64,000 nucleotides of DNA from Ramlibacter agri (GCF_012927085.1 NZ_JABBFX010000001.1:1612001-1676000); one strand, 5' to 3'. Shown: positions 15,597 through 24,448, numbered from the stretch's first letter. The notes: generated by a model from the letters alone, not told the origin. Made by a program: numbers and translations.

Positions 15597-17198
15597 TCAA
15601 TGGGCCTTCTTCAGGGGGGCGTCGTCCAGGCCGCGCGGCTTGCGCACCCAACGCACCGGGACCGCCTTCACCGGGCGCGGCGGCGCCCCGTGTTGCACCA
15701 AAGTGGCGTCCAGCGCCTTGCCGGCGTCGTCGGCAAGGGCCGCTTCGCGGGCGGCCTGGACCGCCTTCGCGGCTTCCTCCGCCGTGCCGCCATTGGCCAG
15801 GTGGTCCAGCACGTGCAGCAGGTTCTCCTTGCCGCGCTCGTTGGTGGAACCGTAGCCCTTGATCAGGCGGCCGCACAGGGCGATCTCGTGTCCGAGCTGC
15901 CAGCCGCGCCGGTTGCCTTGCACGACGCCCTGCAACCACTTCTCGATCATCTGCTGCTCCAGCGCGAAGCGGCTGCCGCGCACGCGCAGCCACTTCATGC
16001 TGGCGAGCGCGCGCAGGGCCACCATGCCGAACACGCTGTGCGTGCCGATCTTCAGCGGCATGGCCCAGGGCTGCTGGCCGCGGGCGACGCGCTTGCGGTC
16101 CCAGGCCATGAGCTTGTTGGCGCTGCCCTGGGGCAGCAGGGCGGCGAACTCGGGCACGCCCGGCTTGAAGTGGTCGTAGACCTTCAGCAGGTCGTCGTCG
16201 CCCACCTTCACCTCGCCCTGCACGCGGGTCCAGCGCGAGGCACGGCTCTTGAGGTCGGCCACGCGGACGATGTCGTCGAAGGCCATCCACAGGGCGAGCC
16301 AACGCGCCATTTCCTTCGTGGTCGCAAAGCCCTGCTTGCCGGCCGGATCGGCTTCCGTTTCCGCGCTCAGCACCGACTGCAGGCGCTTGACATAGAGGTC
16401 GGCGTAGGACTTGCCCTGGTAGTCCAGGAGGCGCTCATACCCGAGGCCGAACATCTCGCGGACGGGTTCCGGGAACAAGCTTGTCACCCCGGGCTCGACC
16501 CGGGGTCCATCTGCGCGCGCCACTTCCTTCGGCGCCATCACGTGCGCCAGGAAATCCTGCTGCTGCTTCGCATTCGCCACGATCTCGAACGCCTTCGCGA
16601 AGCCGCGCAGGCTCGCTTCCGCGCCCTTGCCGCCGGACTTCACCACCGCCTCGTAGTCGGAGCGCTGGAACGGGAACAGCCCGCTGCCCGCGATCGCGCC
16701 CAGCAGGACGGCGCTCACCACCGTGCCGGCTTCCTTGGCGACCACGCTCATGTCGAACACGTGATGGATCCGGGCGAATTGCTGGATCACCTTCACCAGG
16801 TCCGCCGTCTCGACGCGGCCGTCGCCCATCTGCATGCGCTCCATGGTGGTGAGCGCGCGGGCAGACGAGGAGATCACCAGCGTGCGGTCCGGCGAAGCGA
16901 GGCCGGCGCCGACCTGGCGCGCGCATTCCAGCAGCTCGGAGCACACCAGCGCGTCCAGCGCGCCCGGCACCGGGTTCAGGCTGAACACCGGCCGCTTGCC
17001 TCCCAGCTCCTTCATGGGAACGGGGAACACTTCGAGGTAGTAGGTGGTGGCGCCGGTGCGCTGCGCGACGCCGGGGATCGAGGTCGCCTGCGCGGCATAG
17101 CCGGCGTGGCGCGCGGTTTCGACCAGCCACTCGGTCAGGACGCCGCCGCCTTCGCCGCCGAGGGCGCCGACCAACAACGTGATGGGTTTCGTCTTCAT
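15597..17198 (-). CDS. iorB: indolepyruvate ferredoxin oxidoreductase, beta-type subunit (long form)
   Basis: A 533-residue protein. The N-terminal catalytic gamma domain begins ITLLVGALGGEGGGVLTEWL and includes SIPGVAQRTGATTYYLEVFP. A long C-terminal extension (DUF6537-like) covers about 230-533. With IorA it oxidatively decarboxylates aryl-2-oxoacids to acyl-CoA. Its ATG overlaps the iorA stop in ATGA, so translation is coupled. At 16481-16510 the gene contains a palindromic repeat element translated in frame as part of RVEPGVTSL, a stretch that looks foreign between the flanking conserved segments KEVA and FPEPVREM. The insertion does not break the frame and may sit in a surface loop. Confidence 0.87.
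   Translation of the reverse strand: MKTKPITLLVGALGGEGGGVLTEWLVETARHAGYAAQATSIPGVAQRTGATTYYLEVFPVPMKELGGKRPVFSLNPVPGALDALVCSELLECARQVGAGLASPDRTLVISSSARALTTMERMQMGDGRVETADLVKVIQQFARIHHVFDMSVVAKEAGTVVSAVLLGAIAGSGLFPFQRSDYEAVVKSGGKGAEASLRGFAKAFEIVANAKQQQDFLAHVMAPKEVARADGPRVEPGVTSLFPEPVREMFGLGYERLLDYQGKSYADLYVKRLQSVLSAETEADPAGKQGFATTKEMARWLALWMAFDDIVRVADLKSRASRWTRVQGEVKVGDDDLLKVYDHFKPGVPEFAALLPQGSANKLMAWDRKRVARGQQPWAMPLKIGTHSVFGMVALRALASMKWLRVRGSRFALEQQMIEKWLQGVVQGNRRGWQLGHEIALCGRLIKGYGSTNERGKENLLHVLDHLANGGTAEEAAKAVQAAREAALADDAGKALDATLVQHGAPPRPVKAVPVRWVRKPRGLDDAPLKKAH
16481..16510. repeat. REP-like palindrome inserted inside iorB
   Basis: CCCCGGG (16487-16493) and CCCGGGG (16499-16505) flank CTCGA, preceded by GTCA and followed by TCCA. 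The layout matches extragenic palindromes of the form GTCA-stem-loop. The same GGG-TCGAG-CCC core occurs at 36712-36732 in intergenic DNA. Finding it inside a reading frame is unusual. Confidence 0.7.
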
Positions 17199-19345
17199 GC
17201 GGGTTGCAGCGCGCGGACCACGGCGCTCCGGAAAGAGTTCAACAGGCGCTCGTGCCACTTGGGGTTCTGCACGACTTCGGCGCGGTAGAAGCTGGGGCAC
17301 AAGGTGGCGGCATGCGCGTTGGCGCCGCACAGGCCGCAGCCGACGCAGCCGTCGATGACGGTGGCCACCGGGTCCACCTTCAGCGGATCCGGGTTGTCCT
17401 TGATCGTCAGCGTGGGGCAGCCGCTCAAGCGGATGCAGGCGTGGTCGCCGTTGCAGACGTCCTCGTCCACGCCGTACTTCACGCGCACCACGCGCTCGCC
17501 CTTCTTCAGCAGGTTGGCGATCCAGGGCTTGATGCGGCGCTGGCGTTCCAGCTGGCATTCGCCCTCGGCGATGATCACTTTGAGCCCGTTGAACTCGCTG
17601 GTGAAGGCGTCCGTCAGCGTGTTGCGCATCTGGTCCACCTCGTAGGTGTAGACGGTGCGCATCCACTGCACGCCCAGGCCCTTCAGCGCGGCTTCGATGG
17701 TCTGGTTGGTGTGGACGATGCTCGCGCCCTTGTCGCTGGCCTCGAACTTGGCGTCCTCCTGGGGCGTGGAGATGATCTCCTGCGTGCCGGTGGCGGAGGT
17801 GTAGCCGTTCTTGAAGATCAGCAGCACGGCGTCGTCGTTGTTGAACAGCGCGCTCTGCACGCCGGTGATCAGGCCGTTGTGCCAGAAGCCGCCGTCACCC
17901 ATGATGGCCAGCGTGCGCCGCTGCATCATCGGCGACACGCCGGCGCGCGAGGCCAGCGACATGCCGTAGCCGAGGATGGAGTGGCCGCTGTGGAAGGGCT
18001 CGAAGGTCGCCAGCGCATGGCAGCCGATGTCGGCGGCGATGTGCACCTTGCCGATCTGCTCCTGCGCCAGCTTCAGTGCGGAGAACACCGGGCGCTCGGG
18101 GCAGCCGATGCAGAAGCCCGGCGGACGCGCCGGCAGCGGCTGCGTCAGCTTGGCAGCCTGCTCGCGCCGGTCGCGGTTGCCGGCCAGCCAGCGCTTGGCT
18201 TCCTCGGTGTCGGGGCCCGGCAGGTAGGAGGACGTGAACTGCGTCAGGCCGCCGGCGATCACTTCCACCGTGTATTCGCCGGCGGAGGGCAGCAGGTCCT
18301 TGCCGTGCAGCCTGGACTGGATGTCGCGGCGGCGCAGCAGCGTGGCGATCTCCTGCTCGATGAATTCCGGCTGGCCTTCTTCGACCATCAGCACCGCGCG
18401 CTTGCCGATGCAGAAATCCGCCACCTCTTCGGGCACCAGCGGGTAGGTGACGTTCAGGCACAGGATGGGGATGTCGGTCTCGCCGAAGGCATCGGCCAGG
18501 CCCAGCTGCTGCAGGCTGCGGACCAGCGCGTTGTACAGGCCGCCCTGGACGATGATGCCCAGGTCCCGGTGCTTGCCGTCGAACAGTTCGTTGAGCTTCT
18601 GCTCCACGATGTACTTGCGGGCGGCGGGAATGCGCTGCTCCGACTTCAGCTTCTCGTGGCGGAAGGTGACCGGCGGGTGCGCGAGGCGCATGTAGTCGAA
18701 GCCGGCGGGATTTTCCATGAGCTGGCGCGTGGAAACCGGCGGCTTCAGGTTGTCCTTGGCCTCGAAGCTGCCGCGCACGTGGCAGGCGCGGATGCGCAGC
18801 TCCAGGATGGCCGGCATGTTGGAGGTTTCGGACAGGCGGAAGCCTTCCTCCACCATCCGCGTCATCACCGCCAGGTCCGGGCGCGGATCCAGCAGGCACA
18901 TGCTGGACTTCAGCGCGAAGGCGTGGGTGCGCTCCTGGATCACGGAGGCGCCTTCGCCGTAGTCCTCGCCCACCACGATCAGTGCGCCGCCGGTGACGCC
19001 GGGCGAAGCCAGGTTGGACAGCGCGTCGGACGCGACGTTGGTGCCGACGATGGACTTCCAGGTGACGGCGCCGCGCAGCGGGTAGTGGATGGACGCGCCG
19101 AGCATGGCGGCGGCCGAAGCCTCGTTCGAGCACGCGGTGACGTGCACGCCGAGTTCGTCCATGTAGTCCTTGGCCTGGACCATCACGTCCAGCAGGTGCG
19201 AAACGGGCGCCCCCTGGTAGCCGCCGATGTAGGCGACGCCGGACTGCAGCAGCGCCTTGGTGATCGCGAGGATGCCCTCGCCGTGAAAGGTGTCACCTGC
19301 GCCCAGGCGCAGCGACTCGATTTCCTTGCTGAATGAAACTTCCAA
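17195..19345 (-). CDS. iorA: indolepyruvate ferredoxin oxidoreductase, alpha subunit
   Basis: A 716-residue thiamine-diphosphate enzyme. The N-terminal pyrimidine-binding domain includes YIGGYQGAPVSHLLDVM; the pyrophosphate-binding domain contains IMGDGGFWHNGL and FKNGYTSATG. FCIGCPERPVF lies in the middle. A C-terminal ferredoxin-like segment has cysteines in CNGDHACIRLSGCP and CVGCGLCGANAHAATLCP for Fe-S clusters. It converts aryl- or other 2-oxoacids to CoA thioesters, with electrons passing to ferredoxin. It is the first gene of the inferred iorA-iorB-dctPQM-thioesterase operon. The region 19346-19512 upstream would hold its promoter and that of the divergent gene at 19513. Substrate range cannot be read from sequence. 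Confidence 0.9.
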   Translation of the reverse strand: MEVSFSKEIESLRLGAGDTFHGEGILAITKALLQSGVAYIGGYQGAPVSHLLDVMVQAKDYMDELGVHVTACSNEASAAAMLGASIHYPLRGAVTWKSIVGTNVASDALSNLASPGVTGGALIVVGEDYGEGASVIQERTHAFALKSSMCLLDPRPDLAVMTRMVEEGFRLSETSNMPAILELRIRACHVRGSFEAKDNLKPPVSTRQLMENPAGFDYMRLAHPPVTFRHEKLKSEQRIPAARKYIVEQKLNELFDGKHRDLGIIVQGGLYNALVRSLQQLGLADAFGETDIPILCLNVTYPLVPEEVADFCIGKRAVLMVEEGQPEFIEQEIATLLRRRDIQSRLHGKDLLPSAGEYTVEVIAGGLTQFTSSYLPGPDTEEAKRWLAGNRDRREQAAKLTQPLPARPPGFCIGCPERPVFSALKLAQEQIGKVHIAADIGCHALATFEPFHSGHSILGYGMSLASRAGVSPMMQRRTLAIMGDGGFWHNGLITGVQSALFNNDDAVLLIFKNGYTSATGTQEIISTPQEDAKFEASDKGASIVHTNQTIEAALKGLGVQWMRTVYTYEVDQMRNTLTDAFTSEFNGLKVIIAEGECQLERQRRIKPWIANLLKKGERVVRVKYGVDEDVCNGDHACIRLSGCPTLTIKDNPDPLKVDPVATVIDGCVGCGLCGANAHAATLCPSFYRAEVVQNPKWHERLLNSFRSAVVRALQPA

Positions 19346-19512
19346 AGCCTATGTCTCCCGCGCTGAGCCGCCGAGTCTCGCCCAATGGCGGCCATCGATC
19401 AATCCAATGAAGCGACTAAGCGGTATGCAGTCCAGGCATGAGAATTTGCCCCGTTGCCGCGCTCATGGGCTTGATCCAGAATCGGCGCTCCTTAATACCA
19501 AAGGAGGCAATC

Positions 19513-20709
19513 ATGAAGCGTGCTCACTCGCTAGCAGTACTCGCCACGATTTGCTGTCTGGGACTCACGGCACTGGCGCAGACGCCGCCCGCCGACGAGC
19601 CCGGTTGGGCGAAGGGACGCCCGAAGGCCAACGACAGCGCCATGAAGATGGCGCCGGTGCCGGCCTTCCCGATCCCCACCGCGGCCGACCAGCTGCCCAC
19701 CGCCAAGTTCAAGCTGCCGCCCGGCTTCAAGGTGGAGACCTGGGCTTCGGGCGTGCTCGACGCGCGCGGCCTGCGCCAGGGGCCGAACGGCAACGTCCTG
19801 GTCAGCTCGCTGTTCGTCGCCAACAAGGTCTATGCGATCCCGGAGCAGGGCGACCGCAAGGCCAGGGTCATCATCGACAAGATGCCCTTCGCGACGGGCA
19901 TCGAGTACTACAAGGGCAGCCTGTTCCTGGCGACCAACGAGAAGATCTATCGCTGGGACAACGTCGACGGCAAGCTCGATAACCTCGGCGAACCCAAGGT
20001 GATCTACGACAAGCTTCCGGGTGGCGGCGACCACAGCTGGAAGTACCTGCGCATCCGCGACGACAAGCTGTATTACGAGGTCGGCGCGCCCTGCAACATC
20101 TGCGATCCCGGCCAGTGGGCCAAGCTCTACCGCATGAACCTGGATGGCACCGGCCTCGAGACGGTCGCCTCCGGCGTGCGCAACACGGTGGGCTTCGACT
20201 TCGACCCGAAGACCGGCGACCTCTGGTTCACGGACAACGGGCGTGACTGGTTCAGCGAGGAGCTGCCGAACGACAAGCTCAATCACGTGACCAAGGTCGG
20301 CCAGCAGCACTTCGGCTACCCGTACTGCCACCAGGGCAACATCCCGGATCCGGAGTTCGGCTGGGGCCGCTCGTGCGACGAGTTCCAGAAGCCGGCGGCG
20401 CTGCTGGGCCCGCATGCGGGTTCGCTGGGCCTGGTGTTCTACAAGGGCAAGATGTTCCCGCCCAAGTACCAGGGCGCGATGTTCATCGCCCGCCATGGCC
20501 CGTGGAACCGCACCAAGAAGTACGCGGACATCCAGGTCGCCTGGCCGGACGGCAAGGGCGGCGCCAAGGTTGAAGCCTTCATGACCGGCTTCGTCGAGAA
20601 CAACCAGTACCTCGGCCGCCCGGTCGACTTCCTGGTGCTGAAGGACGGTTCGATGCTGGTGAGCGACGACCACGCCGGCGCCATCTACCGCATCAGCTAC
20701 GGCAAGTGA
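19513..20709 (+). CDS. secreted PQQ-type sugar/sorbosone dehydrogenase-like protein
   Basis: A 398-residue protein with signal peptide MKRAHSLAVLATICCLGLTA ending near LAQ. The body is a beta-propeller of the glucose/L-sorbosone dehydrogenase family: PPGFKVETWASGVLDARGL, GVRNTVGFDFDPKTGDLWFTDNGRD and FIARHGPWNR. AAGGAGG at 19501-19507 fixes the start at 19513. The stop codon overlaps the start of a diheme cytochrome c gene (TGATG), so the cytochrome is the likely electron acceptor in the periplasm. The aldose, sorbosone or other substrate is not known. Confidence 0.85.
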   Translation: MKRAHSLAVLATICCLGLTALAQTPPADEPGWAKGRPKANDSAMKMAPVPAFPIPTAADQLPTAKFKLPPGFKVETWASGVLDARGLRQGPNGNVLVSSLFVANKVYAIPEQGDRKARVIIDKMPFATGIEYYKGSLFLATNEKIYRWDNVDGKLDNLGEPKVIYDKLPGGGDHSWKYLRIRDDKLYYEVGAPCNICDPGQWAKLYRMNLDGTGLETVASGVRNTVGFDFDPKTGDLWFTDNGRDWFSEELPNDKLNHVTKVGQQHFGYPYCHQGNIPDPEFGWGRSCDEFQKPAALLGPHAGSLGLVFYKGKMFPPKYQGAMFIARHGPWNRTKKYADIQVAWPDGKGGAKVEAFMTGFVENNQYLGRPVDFLVLKDGSMLVSDDHAGAIYRISYGK

Positions 20710-21359
20710 TGGTGAAGGGGGCAGTGGGCGCGGCGGCGCTGGTCTGGCTGCTGGTGTCGCCGCTTGCCCTGGCGCAGCAGAAGAAGCCGCCTGCAGCGCG
20801 TGCGGCGGCGAGCGCTCCGGCGACACCGGCCAAGGTGTCGTACGCGGAGCGCTTCGCCGGCCTGTGCGCCGCCTGCCACGGCGCCAACGGGCGGGCGGCC
20901 GATCCGCTCGTCCCGGTGCTGGCCGGCCAGCCTTCGCTGTACGCGATCACGCAGCTGTTCCTGTTCCGCGAAGGCCGCCGCGGCAACGAAGCCATGACGG
21001 CCGTCGCCAGGACGATGACCGACGACGACATGCGCGGTTTCTCCGAGTCCATCGGGACCTTGCCGCCCGTGCCGGCGCCGCCACCGGCCACGCCGCCTGA
21101 TCCGGCCCGCATGGCGAAAGGCCAGGCGCTGGCGGAGCAGCACAAGTGCGTGTTCTGCCACGGCGCCGACCTGGCCGGCGGCCAGCAGGTGCCGCGCATC
21201 GGCGGCCAGCACGAGGACTACCTGAAGGCCAGCCTGCACGGCTTCAAATCGGGCACCCGCCCTGGCTACACGCAGGCGATGGGCGCCGCGGTCAGCCAGG
21301 TGCCGCTGGAAGACCTGGACGTGCTGGCGTACTACCTCGCGCGTTTCCCCGGCAAGTAG
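20709..21359 (+). CDS. periplasmic diheme cytochrome c (c4-like)
   Basis: A 216-residue protein with a hydrophobic N-terminal export signal (GAVGAAALVWLLVSPLALA) and two heme-binding motifs, CAACH at residues 53-57 and CVFCH at 147-151. Each opens a cytochrome c domain, joined by a proline-rich linker (VPAPPPATPPDP). This two-domain layout resembles cytochrome c4 and gluconate dehydrogenase-type electron acceptors. Its ATG overlaps the upstream dehydrogenase stop in TGATG, a strong sign of translational coupling and of a shared electron transfer role. Confidence 0.9.
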   Translation: MVKGAVGAAALVWLLVSPLALAQQKKPPAARAAASAPATPAKVSYAERFAGLCAACHGANGRAADPLVPVLAGQPSLYAITQLFLFREGRRGNEAMTAVARTMTDDDMRGFSESIGTLPPVPAPPPATPPDPARMAKGQALAEQHKCVFCHGADLAGGQQVPRIGGQHEDYLKASLHGFKSGTRPGYTQAMGAAVSQVPLEDLDVLAYYLARFPGK

Positions 21360-21398
21360 CGCCGGTACTGGATGCCGCGCCTGAGGCATATTCGGCGC

Positions 21399-22289
21399 AT
21401 GCATATCAAGGACATCGACCTGAATCTGCTGCGGCTGTTCGATGCGGTCTACCGCACTCGCAACGTCAGCCGCGCGGCCGAACTGCTGGATCTCACCCAG
21501 CCGGCCGCCAGCCAGGGGCTCACGCGCCTGCGCGCGCTGATCCAGGACCCGCTGTTCATGCGCGGCGCGGGCGGCGTGCAGCCCACGCCCAAGGCACAGC
21601 GCCTCGCCGAGCCGGTGCGCAGCGCGCTGGCCACGCTGGAACAGGCGCTGGGCGAGACGGCGGCCTTCGAGCCGGCCAGCGCCACCCGCAGCTTCCACAT
21701 CCACATGAGCGACATCGGCGAGAGCCGCTTCCTGCCGGAACTGATGGTGACCTTGCGCGAGCAGGCGCCGGGCGTGCGCGTGGAGACACGGCCGGTGCCG
21801 CGCGAGCAGATCACCGAGGCGCTGGATGCCGGCCGCATCGACTTCGCCTTCGGCTTCCTGCCCATGGTCAAGGAGACGCAGCGCTCCAACCTGCTGAAGG
21901 ACCGCTACGTGGTGCTGCTGCGCGAAGGCCATCCCTTCACGCGCAAGCGGCGGCGCGGGAAGGCGCTGCTGGACGCGTTGCGCGAGCTCGAGTTCGTCGG
22001 GGTACGCTCCCATGCGGACACGCTGCGCATCGTGCAGCAGATGAAGCTGGAAGGGCGGCTGCGCCTGGTCACGGAGCACTTCCTGGTGCTGCCTTCGATT
22101 GTCCGGGCCACGGACCTGGCGGCCATCATGCCGCGCAACATCGCGCACGGCTTCGAGGGCTATGCGGTGGTGGAGCCGGAGTTTCCGCAGCGCGACTTCA
22201 CGGTCTCCCTGCACTGGAGCCGCCGCTTCGAGGCCGATCCCGGCAACCGCTGGATGCGCGGGGTGATCGAGGGCCTCTTCAAGGAATGA
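21399..22289 (+). CDS. LysR-family transcriptional regulator
   Basis: A 296-residue regulator. It starts MHIKDIDLNLLRLFDAVY, then NVSRAAELLDLTQPAASQGL (HTH) and a C-terminal effector domain. The leading D-L-N-L-L pattern resembles the NodD/NahR/LinR group that responds to aromatic or small acidic inducers. The start at 21399 matches the family N-terminus; an in-frame ATG at 21372 would add nine residues. It follows the cytochrome gene by 39 bases on the same strand and may be cotranscribed. Its stop abuts the stop of the minus-strand gene at 22290. Confidence 0.9.
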   Translation: MHIKDIDLNLLRLFDAVYRTRNVSRAAELLDLTQPAASQGLTRLRALIQDPLFMRGAGGVQPTPKAQRLAEPVRSALATLEQALGETAAFEPASATRSFHIHMSDIGESRFLPELMVTLREQAPGVRVETRPVPREQITEALDAGRIDFAFGFLPMVKETQRSNLLKDRYVVLLREGHPFTRKRRRGKALLDALRELEFVGVRSHADTLRIVQQMKLEGRLRLVTEHFLVLPSIVRATDLAAIMPRNIAHGFEGYAVVEPEFPQRDFTVSLHWSRRFEADPGNRWMRGVIEGLFKE

Positions 22290-22580
22290 TCAGTGCACCG
22301 TCGCCGGGCGCCGGCGGCGGGCGTTGCGCCACTCGAGGTAGGCGTACATCGCGTCGTTGCCCAGCCTCATTTCGACGGCCGCGCCCACTCCCACCTGCGA
22401 GTCCAGCGCCGGTGGCTCGATGCCGTCCCAGTGCAGCATGGCCAGCGACAGCTCGATCGCCGCGACCAGTTCCGCGTTGCTCGCTTCCCGCGCACAGCTG
22501 AATTCGCCCTGCAGATCCAGCAGCAGGCGCCGCAGGAAGTCGAGCTCCGTGCGGCAGAGTTCGATCTTGCGATTGTCCAT
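22290..22580 (-). CDS. conserved-looking small protein of unknown function
   Basis: A 96-residue hydrophilic protein (MDNRKIELCRTELDFLRRLL at the N-terminus) with acidic and leucine-rich helices, then a less regular C-terminus ending RRRRPATVH. I do not recognise the family. Codon use matches the genome. It converges with the LysR gene with no gap between stop codons. A 93-base gap, with nothing recognised in it, separates it from the XRE gene stop upstream. Confidence 0.5.
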   Translation of the reverse strand: MDNRKIELCRTELDFLRRLLLDLQGEFSCAREASNAELVAAIELSLAMLHWDGIEPPALDSQVGVGAAVEMRLGNDAMYAYLEWRNARRRRPATVH

Positions 22581-22673
22581 GCAGCGAGCGTCGCCGCGGC
22601 GGCGCGCCGGCCCTGTCGGCAGCCGCGGGAAATGACGGTCGGACTCGCGATTCGGAGACCCGTCGCTCCCGGC

Positions 22674-23117
22674 CTACGCCTGCAGCTTCTCCAGCCGCGC
22701 CGCGGCTTCCCGCTTGCCGACGCCGCGCAGCGCCGCGATGGCTTCCAGCTGCTTGGCGCGGGGCCGGGATTCGCCGTGCTCCCACTTGTAGACGGATTGC
22801 CCGGAGACCCCCAGCAGGGCCGCGAAGTCCGCGGCCGACAGCCCCAGCTTCTGGCGCTGGGCAGCCAGGCGGCTGGCGCTGAAGCGCCGCGCCGTCCCGC
22901 CCTCGTCGTCCTCGCTGGCGGCGGCCGGCTGGGCCCGGCCCGCGGCCTTGCCCACCCGCTTGAGCTGGCGTTCGAGGTCGTCGACCCGACGGCGCAGCGC
23001 CGCGATGTGCGCGCGGTACTGGGCAGAGGCCTTCTTGAATTCCTCGGTCTGGGCGCGGACTTCCTTGCGCGCCAGGCGGGCGATTTCTTCCTTCAGGAGG
23101 GCGGCGATATTGGGCAT
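22674..23117 (-). CDS. XRE-type HTH protein with N-terminal coiled coil
   Basis: A 147-residue protein in an uncommon order. Residues 1-60 are a charged amphipathic helix (IARLARKEVRAQTEEFKKA, then IAALRRRVDDLERQLKRV) likely to form a coiled coil. Residues about 85-145 are an XRE/Cro HTH (LGLSAADFAALLGVSGQSVY, then KWEHGESRPRAKQLEAI). HTH domains of this family are more often N-terminal. The coiled coil may set the oligomeric state. It is divergent from the alpha/beta hydrolase gene, with a 128-base gap for shared control. Confidence 0.8.
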   Translation of the reverse strand: MPNIAALLKEEIARLARKEVRAQTEEFKKASAQYRAHIAALRRRVDDLERQLKRVGKAAGRAQPAAASEDDEGGTARRFSASRLAAQRQKLGLSAADFAALLGVSGQSVYKWEHGESRPRAKQLEAIAALRGVGKREAAARLEKLQA

Positions 23118-23245
23118 GCTGGTCGGTATGGGCCGGCCTGGCTGCTTGTGTGCGCCTTGGCCGGCCTGTCGGTCTCCCTGTCCGCCATGATAGTTGGGCT
23201 ACCGCACAATCGTGGGCTTCCCTGGAAACAGAATTGGCGAAGCCC

Positions 23246-24394
23246 ATGCCCTCAACCCTGAAGCTGCAACTCGCCGTCATCGACGTCCAGCCCGGCGCCG
23301 CCCTGGAAAGCCAGTCCGGCCTGCAGATGCTGCGCCCGCGCATCTACGGCGCCTGGATGCAGCCGCCCGGCCCGAAGAAGGTCGCGGCGATCGTGATGCA
23401 TCCCACCAGCAACTTCATGGGGCATTACCTGATCGCGCCGCTGGCGGCGCGCGGCGTGGCCTGCATGGGCCTGAATTCGCGCTACGCGGGCAACGACACG
23501 CTGCTGCTGATGGAGCGCGCCATCCAGGACCTGGGCGCCGGCGTGCAGTTCCTGCGCAGCCAGGGTTACGACAAGGTGGTGCTGGTCGGCAACTCCGGCG
23601 GGGCGGCGCTGGCGAGCTTCTACCAGGCGCAGGCGGAGAACCTCGACATCGAGACGATGGTGGACGGCGACCCGGCCCGGCTCTCGCCGCAGGACCTGCC
23701 GCCGGTGCAGGGGCTGGCCCTGTGCGCCGCGCACGAAGGCCGGTCCTTCCTGATGCGGCACTGGATCGATCCGTCCTTGACCGACGAGCGGGATCCGCTG
23801 TCTTGTGACTCGGCGCTGGATATGTACGATCCGCGCCATGGGCTCCCCTATGACGCCGGGTTCCTGCTGCGCTTCCGCGCCGCCCAGCTCGCGCGCTACC
23901 AGCGCGTGGACGCCTGGGTGCGCGAGCGCCTGCAGTTGCTACGCGCCCAGCGGGAGCCGGGCAGCGCGCGGGACGAGGTGTTCGTGGTCTACCGGACCCA
24001 TGCCGACCCGCGCTTCCTCGATCTGTCGCTGGACCACAACGATCGGAAGGTCGGCAGCGTCTGGGGCGACGGCGCGGCCGGTGCCCGCGGCGTCAACTAC
24101 GCGGCCAGCCAGATGGGGCGCATCACTTCCCTTGCGGCCTGGCTGTCGCAGTGGTCGCCGGCCAGCCGCGCCGACGGCCCGGCCAACCTGGCGAAAACTT
24201 CGGTCCCGGCATTGCTCTGCACCTACACCGGCGACCAGTCGACCTTCCCCAGCACGCGCGATGCCTGGCTTGCGGCGGGCGGCAAGCGCATCCGCAACGT
24301 CGATGTCGCCGGCGGCAACCACTACCTGGCCGGCCAGCCGGCTTTGGTGGAGCAAGTGGCGGATGAAATGGCGGAGTGGATGCTCACCCTGTGA
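23246..24394 (+). CDS. alpha/beta hydrolase
   Basis: A 382-residue alpha/beta hydrolase. The nucleophile elbow is GNSGG in VVLVGNSGGAALASFYQAQ, followed by an expected catalytic His near NHYLAGQPALVEQVADEM at the C-terminus. The oxyanion region VMHPTSNFMGHYLI is near the N-terminus. The start at 23246 places MPSTLKLQLAVIDV at the N-terminus; longer in-frame starts exist from 23150 but overlap the promoter of the XRE gene. It is probably cytoplasmic, with no signal peptide. Substrate unknown. The divergent XRE regulator may control it. Confidence 0.8.
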   Translation: MPSTLKLQLAVIDVQPGAALESQSGLQMLRPRIYGAWMQPPGPKKVAAIVMHPTSNFMGHYLIAPLAARGVACMGLNSRYAGNDTLLLMERAIQDLGAGVQFLRSQGYDKVVLVGNSGGAALASFYQAQAENLDIETMVDGDPARLSPQDLPPVQGLALCAAHEGRSFLMRHWIDPSLTDERDPLSCDSALDMYDPRHGLPYDAGFLLRFRAAQLARYQRVDAWVRERLQLLRAQREPGSARDEVFVVYRTHADPRFLDLSLDHNDRKVGSVWGDGAAGARGVNYAASQMGRITSLAAWLSQWSPASRADGPANLAKTSVPALLCTYTGDQSTFPSTRDAWLAAGGKRIRNVDVAGGNHYLAGQPALVEQVADEMAEWMLTL

Positions 24395-24430
24395 CTTCCG
24401 GCACACCCGCCGGTCGGAGGCTGACAAGCC

Positions 24431-24448
24431 TGTGGGTCCTGTCCTACA
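24431..24448. promoter_or_regulatory. TGTGGG-N6-CCTACA inverted repeat
   Basis: A near copy of the element at 3792-3809, 52 bases upstream of the start at 24500. It lies in the gap after the hydrolase stop, so it may mark an independent promoter for the next gene. Confidence 0.4.
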
